A stretch of DNA of 37,176 nucleotides, from assembly GCA_017694595.1 (NCBI GenBank), contig JADIMT010000052.1, positions 1-37,176 of the forward strand. Direction: 5' to 3'. The position numbers and the translations under genes were made by a program. Positions 1 through 6,649 of the stretch are shown piece after piece (position 1 is the first letter of the stretch; every line of letters starts with the position of its first letter). The notes under the pieces are model-generated. The model had not been told where the DNA came from. It saw only the letters and a list, made by a program, of their open reading frames with translations, and ran no database searches. The stretch is from Candidatus Ornithospirochaeta stercoripullorum (GTDB taxonomy: Bacteria; Spirochaetota; Spirochaetia; Sphaerochaetales; Sphaerochaetaceae).

Positions 1-645
1 TCGGCAGAAGCTATCCTGACTCAGGCAATTACTGGACAAGGAGACACCGCGAATGGCTTGATTCATTGAAATTCGAGGATCGTAAGCTCAATCACGCATA
101 CCAGTCGTATCTGCAGCAGGTAAAGGACCTGGAATCCAAGCTTGCCCTCATGGATGAGGAGATAGAGAACATCGCCGATGAGGAGAGATACAAGGACAAG
201 GTGGACAGGCTCGTATGCTTCAAGGGCATAGATACACAGACTGCTCTCACGCTTGTCGTCGAGATCGGGGGCTTCGAAAGATTCGCAACGGCAGAGCAGT
301 TCGCAAGCTATATTGGGCTTGTCCCTGGAGAGGATTCAAGCGGGCAGAAGAAGCGCATCGGATCGATAACGAAGGAAGGAAACTCAAGGGTACGGCTTGT
401 CCTTACAGAGGCAGCGAAATCCATAAAAAGAAGCAGCCCCTTCGGAAAGTCAAAGCGCATCATAGCCCGGCAGAAGGGACAATCCCCGGATATTGTCGCA
501 TATGCAGACCGCGGCTCGAAACGCATCAGACAGAAGATGGCAAGAATGGGATCAGCATGGCAAGAACAAGAACGTATCTACAACAGCAGGAGCAAGGGAG
601 CTTGCGTGCTTCGTATGGGGAATGATGACAGGCAATATTGCCTGA
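1..645 (+). pseudogene. IS110-family transposase, C-terminal part, frameshifted
   Basis: The reading frame is open from the left edge (frame starting at base 3), so the N-terminal RuvC-like half lies outside the window. The visible part has the WTRRHREWL motif typical of IS110 proteins just before a coiled-coil linker. The C-terminal IS116/IS902 domain follows (FKGIDTQTALTLVVEIG, SYIGLVPGEDSSG). After KMARM the frame is lost. Removing one G from the GGG run at 548-550 restores the expected tail (DQHGKNKN ... ACFVWGMMTGNIA) ending at the TGA at 643-645. Uncorrected, the frame runs on to 674 with nonsense sequence. I therefore call a broken transposase, although a single-base assembly error or programmed slippage could produce the same picture. 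Nearby IS3 and IS21 sequences make decay the likelier explanation. Confidence 0.85.
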
Positions 646-817
646 GGCAGATAGAGGCAAGGGAAAGGACATAAGTGCATGATTCAGCTATCTTCGAATC
701 TTCTATGGGACTGAAATAGATTCCCGATTTTAGACTGAAAGAGCTTTCGGCGAACCATTGACCTGCAGGTAATCAATCCGCGTATATCAGAATGGCCAAG
801 TGCCGATAGAAACTGAG

Positions 818-940
818 CTCTTTCCCTTACCTATACAGGCCTTGCCACCCTATAATCCGGCAGAAGGAGAAAATCGCATAAAAGAGTTCTTTACAACGGT
901 CACATCATATCAGAAGATAAGGGCTCCTGTACGTCTTTGA
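818..940 (+). pseudogene. Possible DDE transposase scrap
   Basis: One frame reads through LPPYNPAEGENRIKEFF and stops at 938-940. The LPPYNPAE signature followed by an R/K-rich helix resembles the last catalytic region of IS630/Tc1-like or related DDE transposases (LPPYSPxLNPIE). No start or upstream catalytic Asp is visible, and the fragment ends exactly where the IS3 terminal sequence begins. Bases 646-817 show nothing I recognise. The assignment rests on one short motif and is weak. Confidence 0.3.
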
Positions 941-1280
941 TACACTCCCTTCAAGTAGGACACTAAAACTACTTGAAGGGCGTATTTCTATATTGCAAGG
1001 AAGAGCAAGATTCCTTCACAGGGTAAGTGAACTGCAGTCATAGTAGCCAAGGAAAAGAAAAGATTAGCAGTTGTTCGTGAAGAACTCCTTTTCAATCTCA
1101 TTTTTGAGTTGTAGCAGCCATCGATATAGGAGAAGAGAGCAAGCCTGAGTTCCTCCTTTGTTCTGTAATGCTTCCTGTCTGTCTCTTCCATCTTCAGATA
1201 TTTGAAGAAGCTCTCGCAAACGGAATTGTCGTAAGGGTAGCCTTTGGCGGAGAACGACTGAAGTACGGAGATGCCAGTTC
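938..1280 (-). mobile_element. IS3-family element, right-end fragment with deleted orfB
   Basis: The minus strand encodes the end of an IS3 OrfB integrase: GISVLQSFSAKGYPYDNSV, then CESFFKYLKMEETDRKHYRTKEEL and the SYIDGCYNSK helix. The expected RPHSxxGxxSP stretch is missing. The next recognisable residues are NEIEKEFFTNNC in another frame, ending at the TAA complementary to 1064-1066. A small internal deletion therefore removed the linker and shifted the frame. Beyond the stop the sequence runs to TGATACACTCCC at 938, which fits the TG...CA termini of IS3 ends. The upstream part is lost near 1280, where group II intron sequence begins on the other strand. The fragment is not functional. Confidence 0.75.
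947..980. repeat. 12-bp perfect inverted repeat at the IS3 end
   Basis: CCCTTCAAGTAG at 947-958 and CTACTTGAAGGG at 969-980 are perfect reverse complements around a 10-base spacer. The left arm lies inside the presumed terminal repeat of the IS3 fragment. The pair could be a subterminal transposase site, a transcription-blocking hairpin at the IS end, or the abutted ends of two elements. Confidence 0.7.
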
Positions 1281-1721
1281 AGCTGGGATGGGCTGAAACT
1301 GAAGCTCAGGCAGCAGATAACGGGATGGATATGATATTTCCGATATGCCAATGCCAAGAGGAATCTGCAGACACTGGAGGAATGGCTGAGGCACAGGATA
1401 AGATGTCTCATATTCAGATGGTACTGGAGCGTACGTTCACGGGATGCATTCTTCGTGAAGAACTGCAAAGTGCCGCATGAGGACACCCTTAGAGTGGCCA
1501 GCTCAAGACAAGGATTCTGTGCATTCTCAGGATACTATATGGACAACAAGTGGGTGAACAATAACCTGCTCCGGGGAGTAGGCTATACGTTCCTGTATGA
1601 TGTGTATGAAAGAAGGCATCGCGATTCTGTAACCGCCGTATCGGATGGTGCATACGGTGGTGTGAGAGGACGGGATGTTGAGAGACTTGTTTCTCATCTA
1701 CCTCTTACTCGGGTGGTGTGA
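1277..1721 (+). pseudogene. Group II intron reverse transcriptase/maturase, C-terminal remnant
   Basis: The plus frame reads LRQQITGWI, a TGA stop at 1332-1334, then YFRYANAKRNLQTLEEWLRHRIRCLIF. This is the maturase (X) domain pattern of group II intron proteins (GWxNYF...L..LDEWxRRRLR). The adjoining SRQGFCAFSG motif and a helical tail to YERRH follow. The reverse transcriptase domain is missing and an IS3 fragment sits in its place, so only about the last 130 residues remain. The TGA replaces a conserved position between W-I and Y-F and could come from one substitution of TCA. The annotated frame then continues into structured intron RNA, so its last 30 or so codons are probably not protein. 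Confidence 0.75.
1631..1711 (+). ncRNA. Group II intron domain V and VI (3' end of intron)
   Basis: ACCGCCGTAT at 1632-1641 pairs with ATACGGTGGT at 1652-1661 (one G-U) around a 10-base tip. The linker GTGAGAGGACGGG follows, then a second stem, with GTTGAGA opposite TCTCATC near 1677-1697, ending in TACTCG at 1711. This order, with a CGC-type triad in the first stem, matches domains V and VI of bacterial group II introns, especially class C. It directly follows the maturase remnant. The 5' part of the intron is absent, so it cannot splice. Confidence 0.65.
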
Positions 1722-1840
1722 ATAGCGCATGGAACGATGAGATTATTTTGTTGTTGGTAGTTTTGAATCACAGCAACCTCTGCCTGCGTCATTCCAGATT
1801 CATATAGTCTCCGATACATCTTGCATTCAGGTAAAAGCCC

Positions 1841-1849
1841 ATTCGAAAC
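1841..1849 (+). repeat. Left target-site duplication of the IS21 element
   Basis: ATTCGAAAC occurs immediately left of the element and again at 4497-4505 immediately right of it. Nine bases is slightly longer than the 4-8 bp usual for IS21 members. One of the nine could be coincidence. Confidence 0.75.
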
Positions 1850-1919
1850 TGCTATGTTCGGAAAAATGGAGCGGCCAATTCGCCCGAACGGAGTGAGCTG
1901 GCCGCTTAAAACGGAGTGG

Positions 1920-2693
1920 CTACTGAATAATGTCGTTAGGTCTTAAAGAAGGCCCATCCATGGGAATTCTGTAGGACTTCCTTGACAGCCTGTCCAGACA
2001 GGCATTAGCCAGAGTCTGATCAGGAAACAGTTCCGACCATGCTGAGACAGGGAACTGTGAAGTGATAATTGTAGCCTTGTGCTCATACCTGCAGTCGATG
2101 ATGTCCAGAAGCGTCTTGCATGCATCCATACCAAGTCTCATCAAGTCGAAATCATCAAGAACAAGAAGATCGCATTTCGTCATTGTGCGGAAAAGCGTCG
2201 AGGTTTCTTCTGTACCGATGATGCGATTACACTCCCGCTGAAAATCGTTGCATCTTGTGTAGTAGGCAGAGTAGCCTTTCCTGATGGCCGAGACGGCAAG
2301 GGCACACGCAAGATAAGACTTCCCGCATCCTGTCTTGCCGGTAATGATCAGGGAGTACTCCCCGTTCAGCCATTCAGCCTGGGCAAGCTTTTCGATCAGC
2401 GCTGTGTTGAGCAGTCGCTCGGGATCATAGATTTTCTGATCGATTGACGCTCCCGGAAACCTGAGATGGGCCGCTGCGATTGATCTTGAGATCTTCTTTG
2501 ACTGTCTGACATCAACTTCATTTCTGAGGCAATTAAGGAGTCTGTCCTCGAAAGGCTCAAGTGGTGAGTTTGGATCCTCTGTCTGAGCGATGAATGTTTC
2601 CTTGAATGATGGCAGCCTGAGACGTGTAAGCAGGGCTTTGATCTCATCGCGCTTCTCCTGCATGGAGTTTACGATGCTATTTTCACTGTTCAT
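1920..2693 (-). CDS. istB: IS21 helper ATPase IstB
   Basis: IstB is the AAA+ (DnaA/DnaC-like) ATPase that assembles on DNA and activates the IstA transposase. The 257-residue protein has the family length. It has an N-terminal IstB_N helical region (ALLTRLRLPSFKETF), Walker A GKTGCGKS in mid protein and Walker B LLVLDDF, followed by the YRIPMDGPS tail seen in IstB. The start ATG overlaps the istA stop as ATGA, which suggests translational coupling. No truncation or frameshift is visible. Confidence 0.95.
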   Translation of the reverse strand: MNSENSIVNSMQEKRDEIKALLTRLRLPSFKETFIAQTEDPNSPLEPFEDRLLNCLRNEVDVRQSKKISRSIAAAHLRFPGASIDQKIYDPERLLNTALIEKLAQAEWLNGEYSLIITGKTGCGKSYLACALAVSAIRKGYSAYYTRCNDFQRECNRIIGTEETSTLFRTMTKCDLLVLDDFDLMRLGMDACKTLLDIIDCRYEHKATIITSQFPVSAWSELFPDQTLANACLDRLSRKSYRIPMDGPSLRPNDIIQ

Positions 2694-4258
2694 CTGTACT
2701 CCTCCTTGCTCCTGATGTTCTGATGGACAATGCCTGCTCCATCACCAGTTGCCTGTGCAATGGTGGAAGATGCCAGCCTGAGCAGCCTTTTAAACGACGT
2801 GTAGTTTGTGCAGTTCAATTCCAGACACTGTCTGGCGACATCTTCTACAATTGTTCTCGGGACATCCGAGCACATGTGAAGAATGCCTTTACATGAGTTG
2901 TACATAGTTGCTTCGTGCTTTTGAGATCTGAGGATGGCATCGATAAGGCGCTGCATCGTCTCTCCATACTTGTTCAACGCCCAGGTACGATAATAATTCC
3001 CGTCGTGCAATGGAGCGTTGAGCTCCTTGTAATAGCGGTGCTCAGAAGGCATGTGATCATCTTGTGTAATGTAGATGGGGAAGCGGGAGTAAGAACGCTC
3101 GTGGGTACAGATCAGGATGTTATTCGCATCGGCAATCGTGACGGTTCTGAAGTCTGCTTTGAGTATTGCAGGCTTACCGAGCATTCTGCACGGTACTGAA
3201 TAGTAATGGTCATCGAAGGCCAGATGATAATTGTCAGGAACCTTTGTAAAGAAGCGATATTCTACGCGCATGAAGCGTCCCATAGTGAGCGGCTTCATAT
3301 TCGGCCTGTCAAACTTTTCATAGAGTTCTCTGGCTGAATGTTTCGCACCTCTCATAACAGTTTCGTTCAGAGTCTCTGTGAATTCCTTTATTCTTGCGTT
3401 AACCTGTGCCAGAGAAGAAAAGCATCCGCAATTCCTGAGCTTCTCCAGGACATAGGTTTCACAGGTCTGGACTGCCTTCTCAACCGTTGCCTTTCCCCTT
3501 GGTTTGCGAGACGGAGGAGGAAGCACAACTGTGTCGTAGAAAGATTCCAGGTCGCTGAACGCAACGTTCAGGAGGAGCTCGTCTTTCGTATGTTTTGTTA
3601 CTGCTGTTTTAAGATTGTCTGGTACAAAGTAGCGTGATACAGCGCCGTAGAACGCGACCGCATCTGCTACGCCTTCGATGAACGAAGGAAGTTTCTCATC
3701 AGCGAATGCCTCAGCAAAACACAGGCTGCTGAAGCCGACTGTCGAGACAAAAAGACTGACCGGCTTGAGCTCTCCCGTCTCCTGATCAAGCAGGATTGCC
3801 GGTTTGTCTCCTGCCCAGTCGAAGTACGTCTTCTCTCCTGGAATCCTTTCAACTGGCATCCTTGCATTTCTGTGGCCATAATGGTCATCTACATAACGGT
3901 TGTAGTGTTCAACAAACTGTGTGTACTGATACCCGTCAGGGCTAGTCTTCTTGTACTCACTCCACGCCAAGGTCAATGTTGTCTTGTTTTTCGGATCAAT
4001 GATCTTCCGATAGATTGTCTCGAAGTCTGGCAATGGAACGTCCTTTCGTCTTGCCTTCTCAGACGGGTAGAACAACTGCTCTACTTCATCTGGACTCTTC
4101 TTGGATAATTCCTCATAGGTCAGGCCGAGTTTTCTCATCGTCGACAAAGTACGGTTAACCGTGCTTGATCCGATGCCGAACCTGCTCTGGATGTCTTCAT
4201 AGGTGAAGCCATCCCCCTTCATCTTGAGGACACCGATGATGGTTGTGTATTTCTGCAT
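2690..4258 (-). CDS. istA: IS21 transposase IstA
   Basis: IstA is a DDE-type transposase that cuts and joins the element ends. From the chosen start it is 522 residues. An N-terminal helix-turn-helix (FTYEDIQSRFGIGSSTVNRTL) is followed by an rve integrase core with Asp in TYFDWAGD, Asp in FVPDNLKTAV and Glu in GKATVEKAVQ. A beta-barrel-like C-terminal region follows (FFTKVPDNYHLAFDDHYYSVP). I chose the ATG at 4256-4258 because GGAGG lies 5 bases upstream. The frame is open further, to 4321, but those codons overlap the Shine-Dalgarno sequence and look unlike protein. It overlaps istB by 4 bases. Confidence 0.93.
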   Translation of the reverse strand: MQKYTTIIGVLKMKGDGFTYEDIQSRFGIGSSTVNRTLSTMRKLGLTYEELSKKSPDEVEQLFYPSEKARRKDVPLPDFETIYRKIIDPKNKTTLTLAWSEYKKTSPDGYQYTQFVEHYNRYVDDHYGHRNARMPVERIPGEKTYFDWAGDKPAILLDQETGELKPVSLFVSTVGFSSLCFAEAFADEKLPSFIEGVADAVAFYGAVSRYFVPDNLKTAVTKHTKDELLLNVAFSDLESFYDTVVLPPPSRKPRGKATVEKAVQTCETYVLEKLRNCGCFSSLAQVNARIKEFTETLNETVMRGAKHSARELYEKFDRPNMKPLTMGRFMRVEYRFFTKVPDNYHLAFDDHYYSVPCRMLGKPAILKADFRTVTIADANNILICTHERSYSRFPIYITQDDHMPSEHRYYKELNAPLHDGNYYRTWALNKYGETMQRLIDAILRSQKHEATMYNSCKGILHMCSDVPRTIVEDVARQCLELNCTNYTSFKRLLRLASSTIAQATGDGAGIVHQNIRSKEEYR

Positions 4259-4365
4259 ACACGCCTCCATAACTGAAATGCTCCTGGATGCCAGGTACCC
4301 ATGAACTGAAGCTGAAGGCATGATACATGATGAATTGAACGATTGTGATTGGTAAAAGAAAGGGC

Positions 4366-4478
4366 ACTCCGTGCTACCGAAAACATACTCCGGCTAATGC
4401 GAATGCTCCAGATTAAGCGAAAAGGATACTCCGTGGCTTCCGAAAGCGACACTCCGCCGCTAGCGAAAAGTTCACTCC
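4366..4478. repeat. Right-end transposase-binding repeat array of IS21
   Basis: Read from the right tip inward, GGAG(T) recurs six times at intervals of about 23, 23, 23, 18 and 21 bases. Each is followed by a TTTTCG- or TTTCGG-like stretch. The left tip has three related units. Such arrays are the sites bound by IstA (compare TnsB sites of Tn7). Confidence 0.8.
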
Positions 4479-4496
4479 ATTAAGCCGTACATTGCA

Positions 4497-4505
4497 ATTC
4501 GAAAC
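4497..4505 (+). repeat. Right target-site duplication of the IS21 element
   Basis: Copy of ATTCGAAAC, the partner of 1841-1849. Its last five bases, GAAAC, also begin the palindrome upstream of the AAA ATPase gene, so the insertion point lies at the outer edge of that palindrome. Confidence 0.75.
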
Positions 4506-4545
4506 GGACTAATTCTATTTTTATTGTCATTTAGTCCGTTTCAGA
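4501..4545. promoter_or_regulatory. Palindrome upstream of the DUF4143 ATPase
   Basis: GAAACGGACTAA at 4501-4512 is the perfect reverse complement of TTAGTCCGTTTC at 4531-4542, separated by 18 AT-rich bases. The right arm continues as CAGA. A near-copy, TTAGTCCCTTTCAGA, occurs after the gene at 5839-5853. The palindrome lies 15 bases before the start codon. It could be an autoregulatory operator, a hairpin in the 5' leader, or the end of a small mobile cassette. Confidence 0.65.
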
Positions 4546-4559
4546 GCATAATTTAATGT

Positions 4560-5810
4560 ATGCAGAGAGAAGGAAGCCTATATTCACGAGAAAAGTATCT
4601 TAGTGTATTGAGACCATTCTATTCCGACAGGGAACTGATAAAAGTCGTGACTGGTGTACGCCGCTGTGGCAAGTCCTCTCTGCTCGAGCTTGTCAGAAAA
4701 GAAATTCAATCACATGGAGTGGCTGAAGCAAATATTTTGAACATCAATCTCGATCAACGTCCCTATATTGGGGTAAGAAGTCCTGAAGCATTGGAAAGAG
4801 TCATAGACAAAGGTTTTGGAAAAGCAGAAGGGCTCAAGTACCTTTTCATTGATGAGATCCAGAATGTGAATGGCTTTGAAATCCTTATCAATGCCTATAG
4901 GGAAAGTGGAGAGTATTCGATTTTCATCACAGGTAGCAATTCCTATCTTCTCTCCGGTGAGCTGGTGACAAAGCTTACCGGCAGGTATCTGGAGATAGAG
5001 ATGACTACCTTGACCTTTGATGAATATATAGGAATGAAGAGGTTTCTCAATCTGCATGTTGATGAAGATCTTTCGCGTGAGCTCAGGTCCTATATTGTCG
5101 AGGGCGGATTTCCCTATGCACTGAATTTTGAACGCCTCGAAGATAAACGTTTCTATGTGCACAGTGTTATCAACGAGATATTCGACAAAGACGTGAAGTC
5201 CAACCCGAAGATAAGAAAGAAGCATCTGTTCGATCTTATCATGCAGTTTGTCATAAACAATTTCGGTTGCACGATCTCGATAGACAATATAGTCAATCAT
5301 CTGAAGGATGTGCTACATGAGAATGTAAGAAAGGAAACCGTTTACCGATATCTGGAGCAGCTTGAGAATCTCAAGATTGTATCGAAGTGCACTCGCTTTG
5401 ATCTTAAGAGCAAGAGATCATTAAAAGGGGGTGAAAAATACTACTTGTCTGACTTGAGCTTCTACTTTCTGCGCAACACAGACAACCGCATATCATACGG
5501 CCCTGTACTGGAGAACATTGTCTATCAGTATGCTAAAAGCCTTGGCTACAAAGTAAGCATAGGCAGGATAGGTAATTTTGAAGTCGACTTCATCCTGCGA
5601 AACCCATCTCTGTCCTATTCTTATGTCCAGGTTGCCATGTATATCTTAACGGACTCTCCCCAGACTGAGGAGCGTGAATACCGCTCTCTGGAAAGGATAA
5701 GGGACAACTATCCGAAGTATCTGTTGACTCTGGATGCCCTGCAGCAGGAGCGTGGAGGAATTATCCATGCAAATCTGGCAGAATTCATTGCTAATGAAAA
5801 TCGTTTCTAA
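4560..5810 (+). CDS. AAA ATPase with C-terminal DUF4143 domain
   Basis: This is a cytoplasmic ATPase of the AAA_14/DUF4143 family, 416 residues, the usual size. Walker A is GVRRCGKSS (residues 32-40), Walker B YLFIDE (94-99), and a sensor-like FITGSNS is near 122-128. A winged-helix-like middle precedes the DUF4143 region. That region has a PD-(D/E)XK-like pattern: E341, D343 in FEVDF, then YVQVA near 358. The usual catalytic Lys position after Q-V is Ala, so nuclease activity is doubtful. The biological role of this family is not established; anti-phage or selfish-element roles have been suggested on weak grounds. No convincing Shine-Dalgarno sequence precedes the ATG. It stands alone between an IS21 element and debris, with related repeats on both sides. 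Confidence 0.9.
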   Translation: MQREGSLYSREKYLSVLRPFYSDRELIKVVTGVRRCGKSSLLELVRKEIQSHGVAEANILNINLDQRPYIGVRSPEALERVIDKGFGKAEGLKYLFIDEIQNVNGFEILINAYRESGEYSIFITGSNSYLLSGELVTKLTGRYLEIEMTTLTFDEYIGMKRFLNLHVDEDLSRELRSYIVEGGFPYALNFERLEDKRFYVHSVINEIFDKDVKSNPKIRKKHLFDLIMQFVINNFGCTISIDNIVNHLKDVLHENVRKETVYRYLEQLENLKIVSKCTRFDLKSKRSLKGGEKYYLSDLSFYFLRNTDNRISYGPVLENIVYQYAKSLGYKVSIGRIGNFEVDFILRNPSLSYSYVQVAMYILTDSPQTEEREYRSLERIRDNYPKYLLTLDALQQERGGIIHANLAEFIANENRF

Positions 5811-5838
5811 ACCGGCCTTTTTTGTCATCTTTTGCGAC

Positions 5839-5853
5839 TTAGTCCCTTTCAGA
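5839..5853 (+). repeat. Downstream copy of the ATPase-flanking repeat
   Basis: TTAGTCCCTTTCAGA differs by one base from TTAGTCCGTTTCAGA at 4531-4545. A TTGTCAT precedes both copies, directly upstream and 9 bases further away downstream. The two direct copies bracket the ATPase gene. Confidence 0.6.
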
Positions 5854-6579
5854 TGAGGTTAAGAGGTTTGAACTGTGCTGGAAAAGATGGTCGACATCAT
5901 AATCTGTACCCCTGTTGCCTCTATTGGGAGAACTATCTTTGTTCCTGCTGGAATGGCAGAGAGGAAGTCCAGTACAGCCGCAACTGCTAAAGCCCAGTGT
6001 GAAGCGCAATGCCAGGGTGCCAACAACCATCGAACGGGAATAGGGCTATTGGGCCATTCGCTGTTTGTAGTAGGTAGATGGAAGGAAAGGATTACAAGCA
6101 TGTATAATCATGGGCATGCAGATAAACCCCTTTGAGATAGCATTGGACATATATGCGCCATGAAAGATAACAGATACACAGCTCATACCATCGGAGAAGA
6201 ATCCAGACAGTCTTGAGATGATGTATACGTTGATTTTGAAGAATGCACGAGATTTCCTTGCCCTGTCCGGTACATGATATAAGGGAGAGGGCTGGAGACA
6301 TCTGGACTTCTTCCAGTACGGGTTCCAAGGACAAAATGCGAAGGTCATGGGCCTGGAAGAATCAGGATTCACACTCATTATGAAAGTGCTGAAGCATATT
6401 ACTGTAGCTGGCGGTAGCAAGGGAGTAAGTCAATTTTCATTCCGTTGGGCTGTTTCAATATTTTCGGCAAAAGAAATAGATATGTTTCTGTTTGTTGTGA
6501 TTATCCAATTTCTGGTATTTGCTCATCATTATTGTTCATGGATCTGCTTCTTTAGAGTTTATGTCTGAAAAAATTAAGG
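5854..6579. other. Unassigned region, probably transposon debris
   Basis: No complete gene is supported here. Several frames on both strands are open for 60-124 codons but lack start signals and family motifs. One plus-strand stretch (about 5905-6100) and one around 6121-6420 look weakly protein-like but are cut by stops. I see no tRNA, terminator or clear repeat. Given the surroundings it is most likely decayed insertion-sequence DNA, which I could not identify. Confidence 0.4.
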
Positions 6580-6607
6580 TTGACAAATCGTGTTTGTGGT
6601 TTAGATT
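6580..6607 (+). promoter_or_regulatory. Sigma-70-type promoter of the mannoside operon
   Basis: TTGACA at 6580-6585 is a perfect -35 box. TAGATT at 6602-6607, 16 bases later, is a fair -10 box. No other promoter-like sequence is seen before the next six genes. Confidence 0.55.
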
Positions 6608-6608
6608 G

Positions 6609-6627
6609 ATAATATCACTAATATTAT
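6609..6627. promoter_or_regulatory. Perfect inverted repeat, candidate operator
   Basis: ATAATATCACTAATATTAT is a 7-5-7 perfect inverted repeat between the presumed -10 box and the ribosome-binding site of the first gene. The position suits a repressor blocking the start of transcription. The GntR protein encoded at the other end of the locus is the natural candidate, but its own promoter carries a different palindrome. Confidence 0.55.
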
Positions 6628-6649
6628 TAGAGGTGGTGATGGAGGTCTT

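Larger units (their letters stand above)
1850..4496 (-). mobile_element. IS21-family insertion sequence, apparently intact
   Basis: The ends read inward as TGCTATGTTCGG...AATGGAG (left) and TGCAATGTACGG...AATGGAG (right), an imperfect inverted repeat. Both transposition genes, istA and istB, are present without interruption on the minus strand, and a 9-bp direct repeat flanks the element. Internal to each end is an array of GGAGT-containing repeats at roughly 22-23 bp spacing. There are three on the left (about 1868-1918) and six on the right (4366-4478), the multiple transposase-binding sites known for this family. Length is 2,647 bp. Intact genes and a clean duplication suggest a recent insertion compared with the decayed elements next to it. 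Confidence 0.9.

Noticed and set aside
4710-5300. 196-codon open frame on the minus strand inside the AAA ATPase gene
   Set aside because: It is fully antisense to a gene with clear Walker motifs, has no ribosome-binding site and no recognisable domain.
4560-5810. Calling the DUF4143 ATPase a toxin-antitoxin or defence system
   Set aside because: No partner gene, and the nuclease-like C-terminus lacks the usual Lys; the context does not support a specific function.
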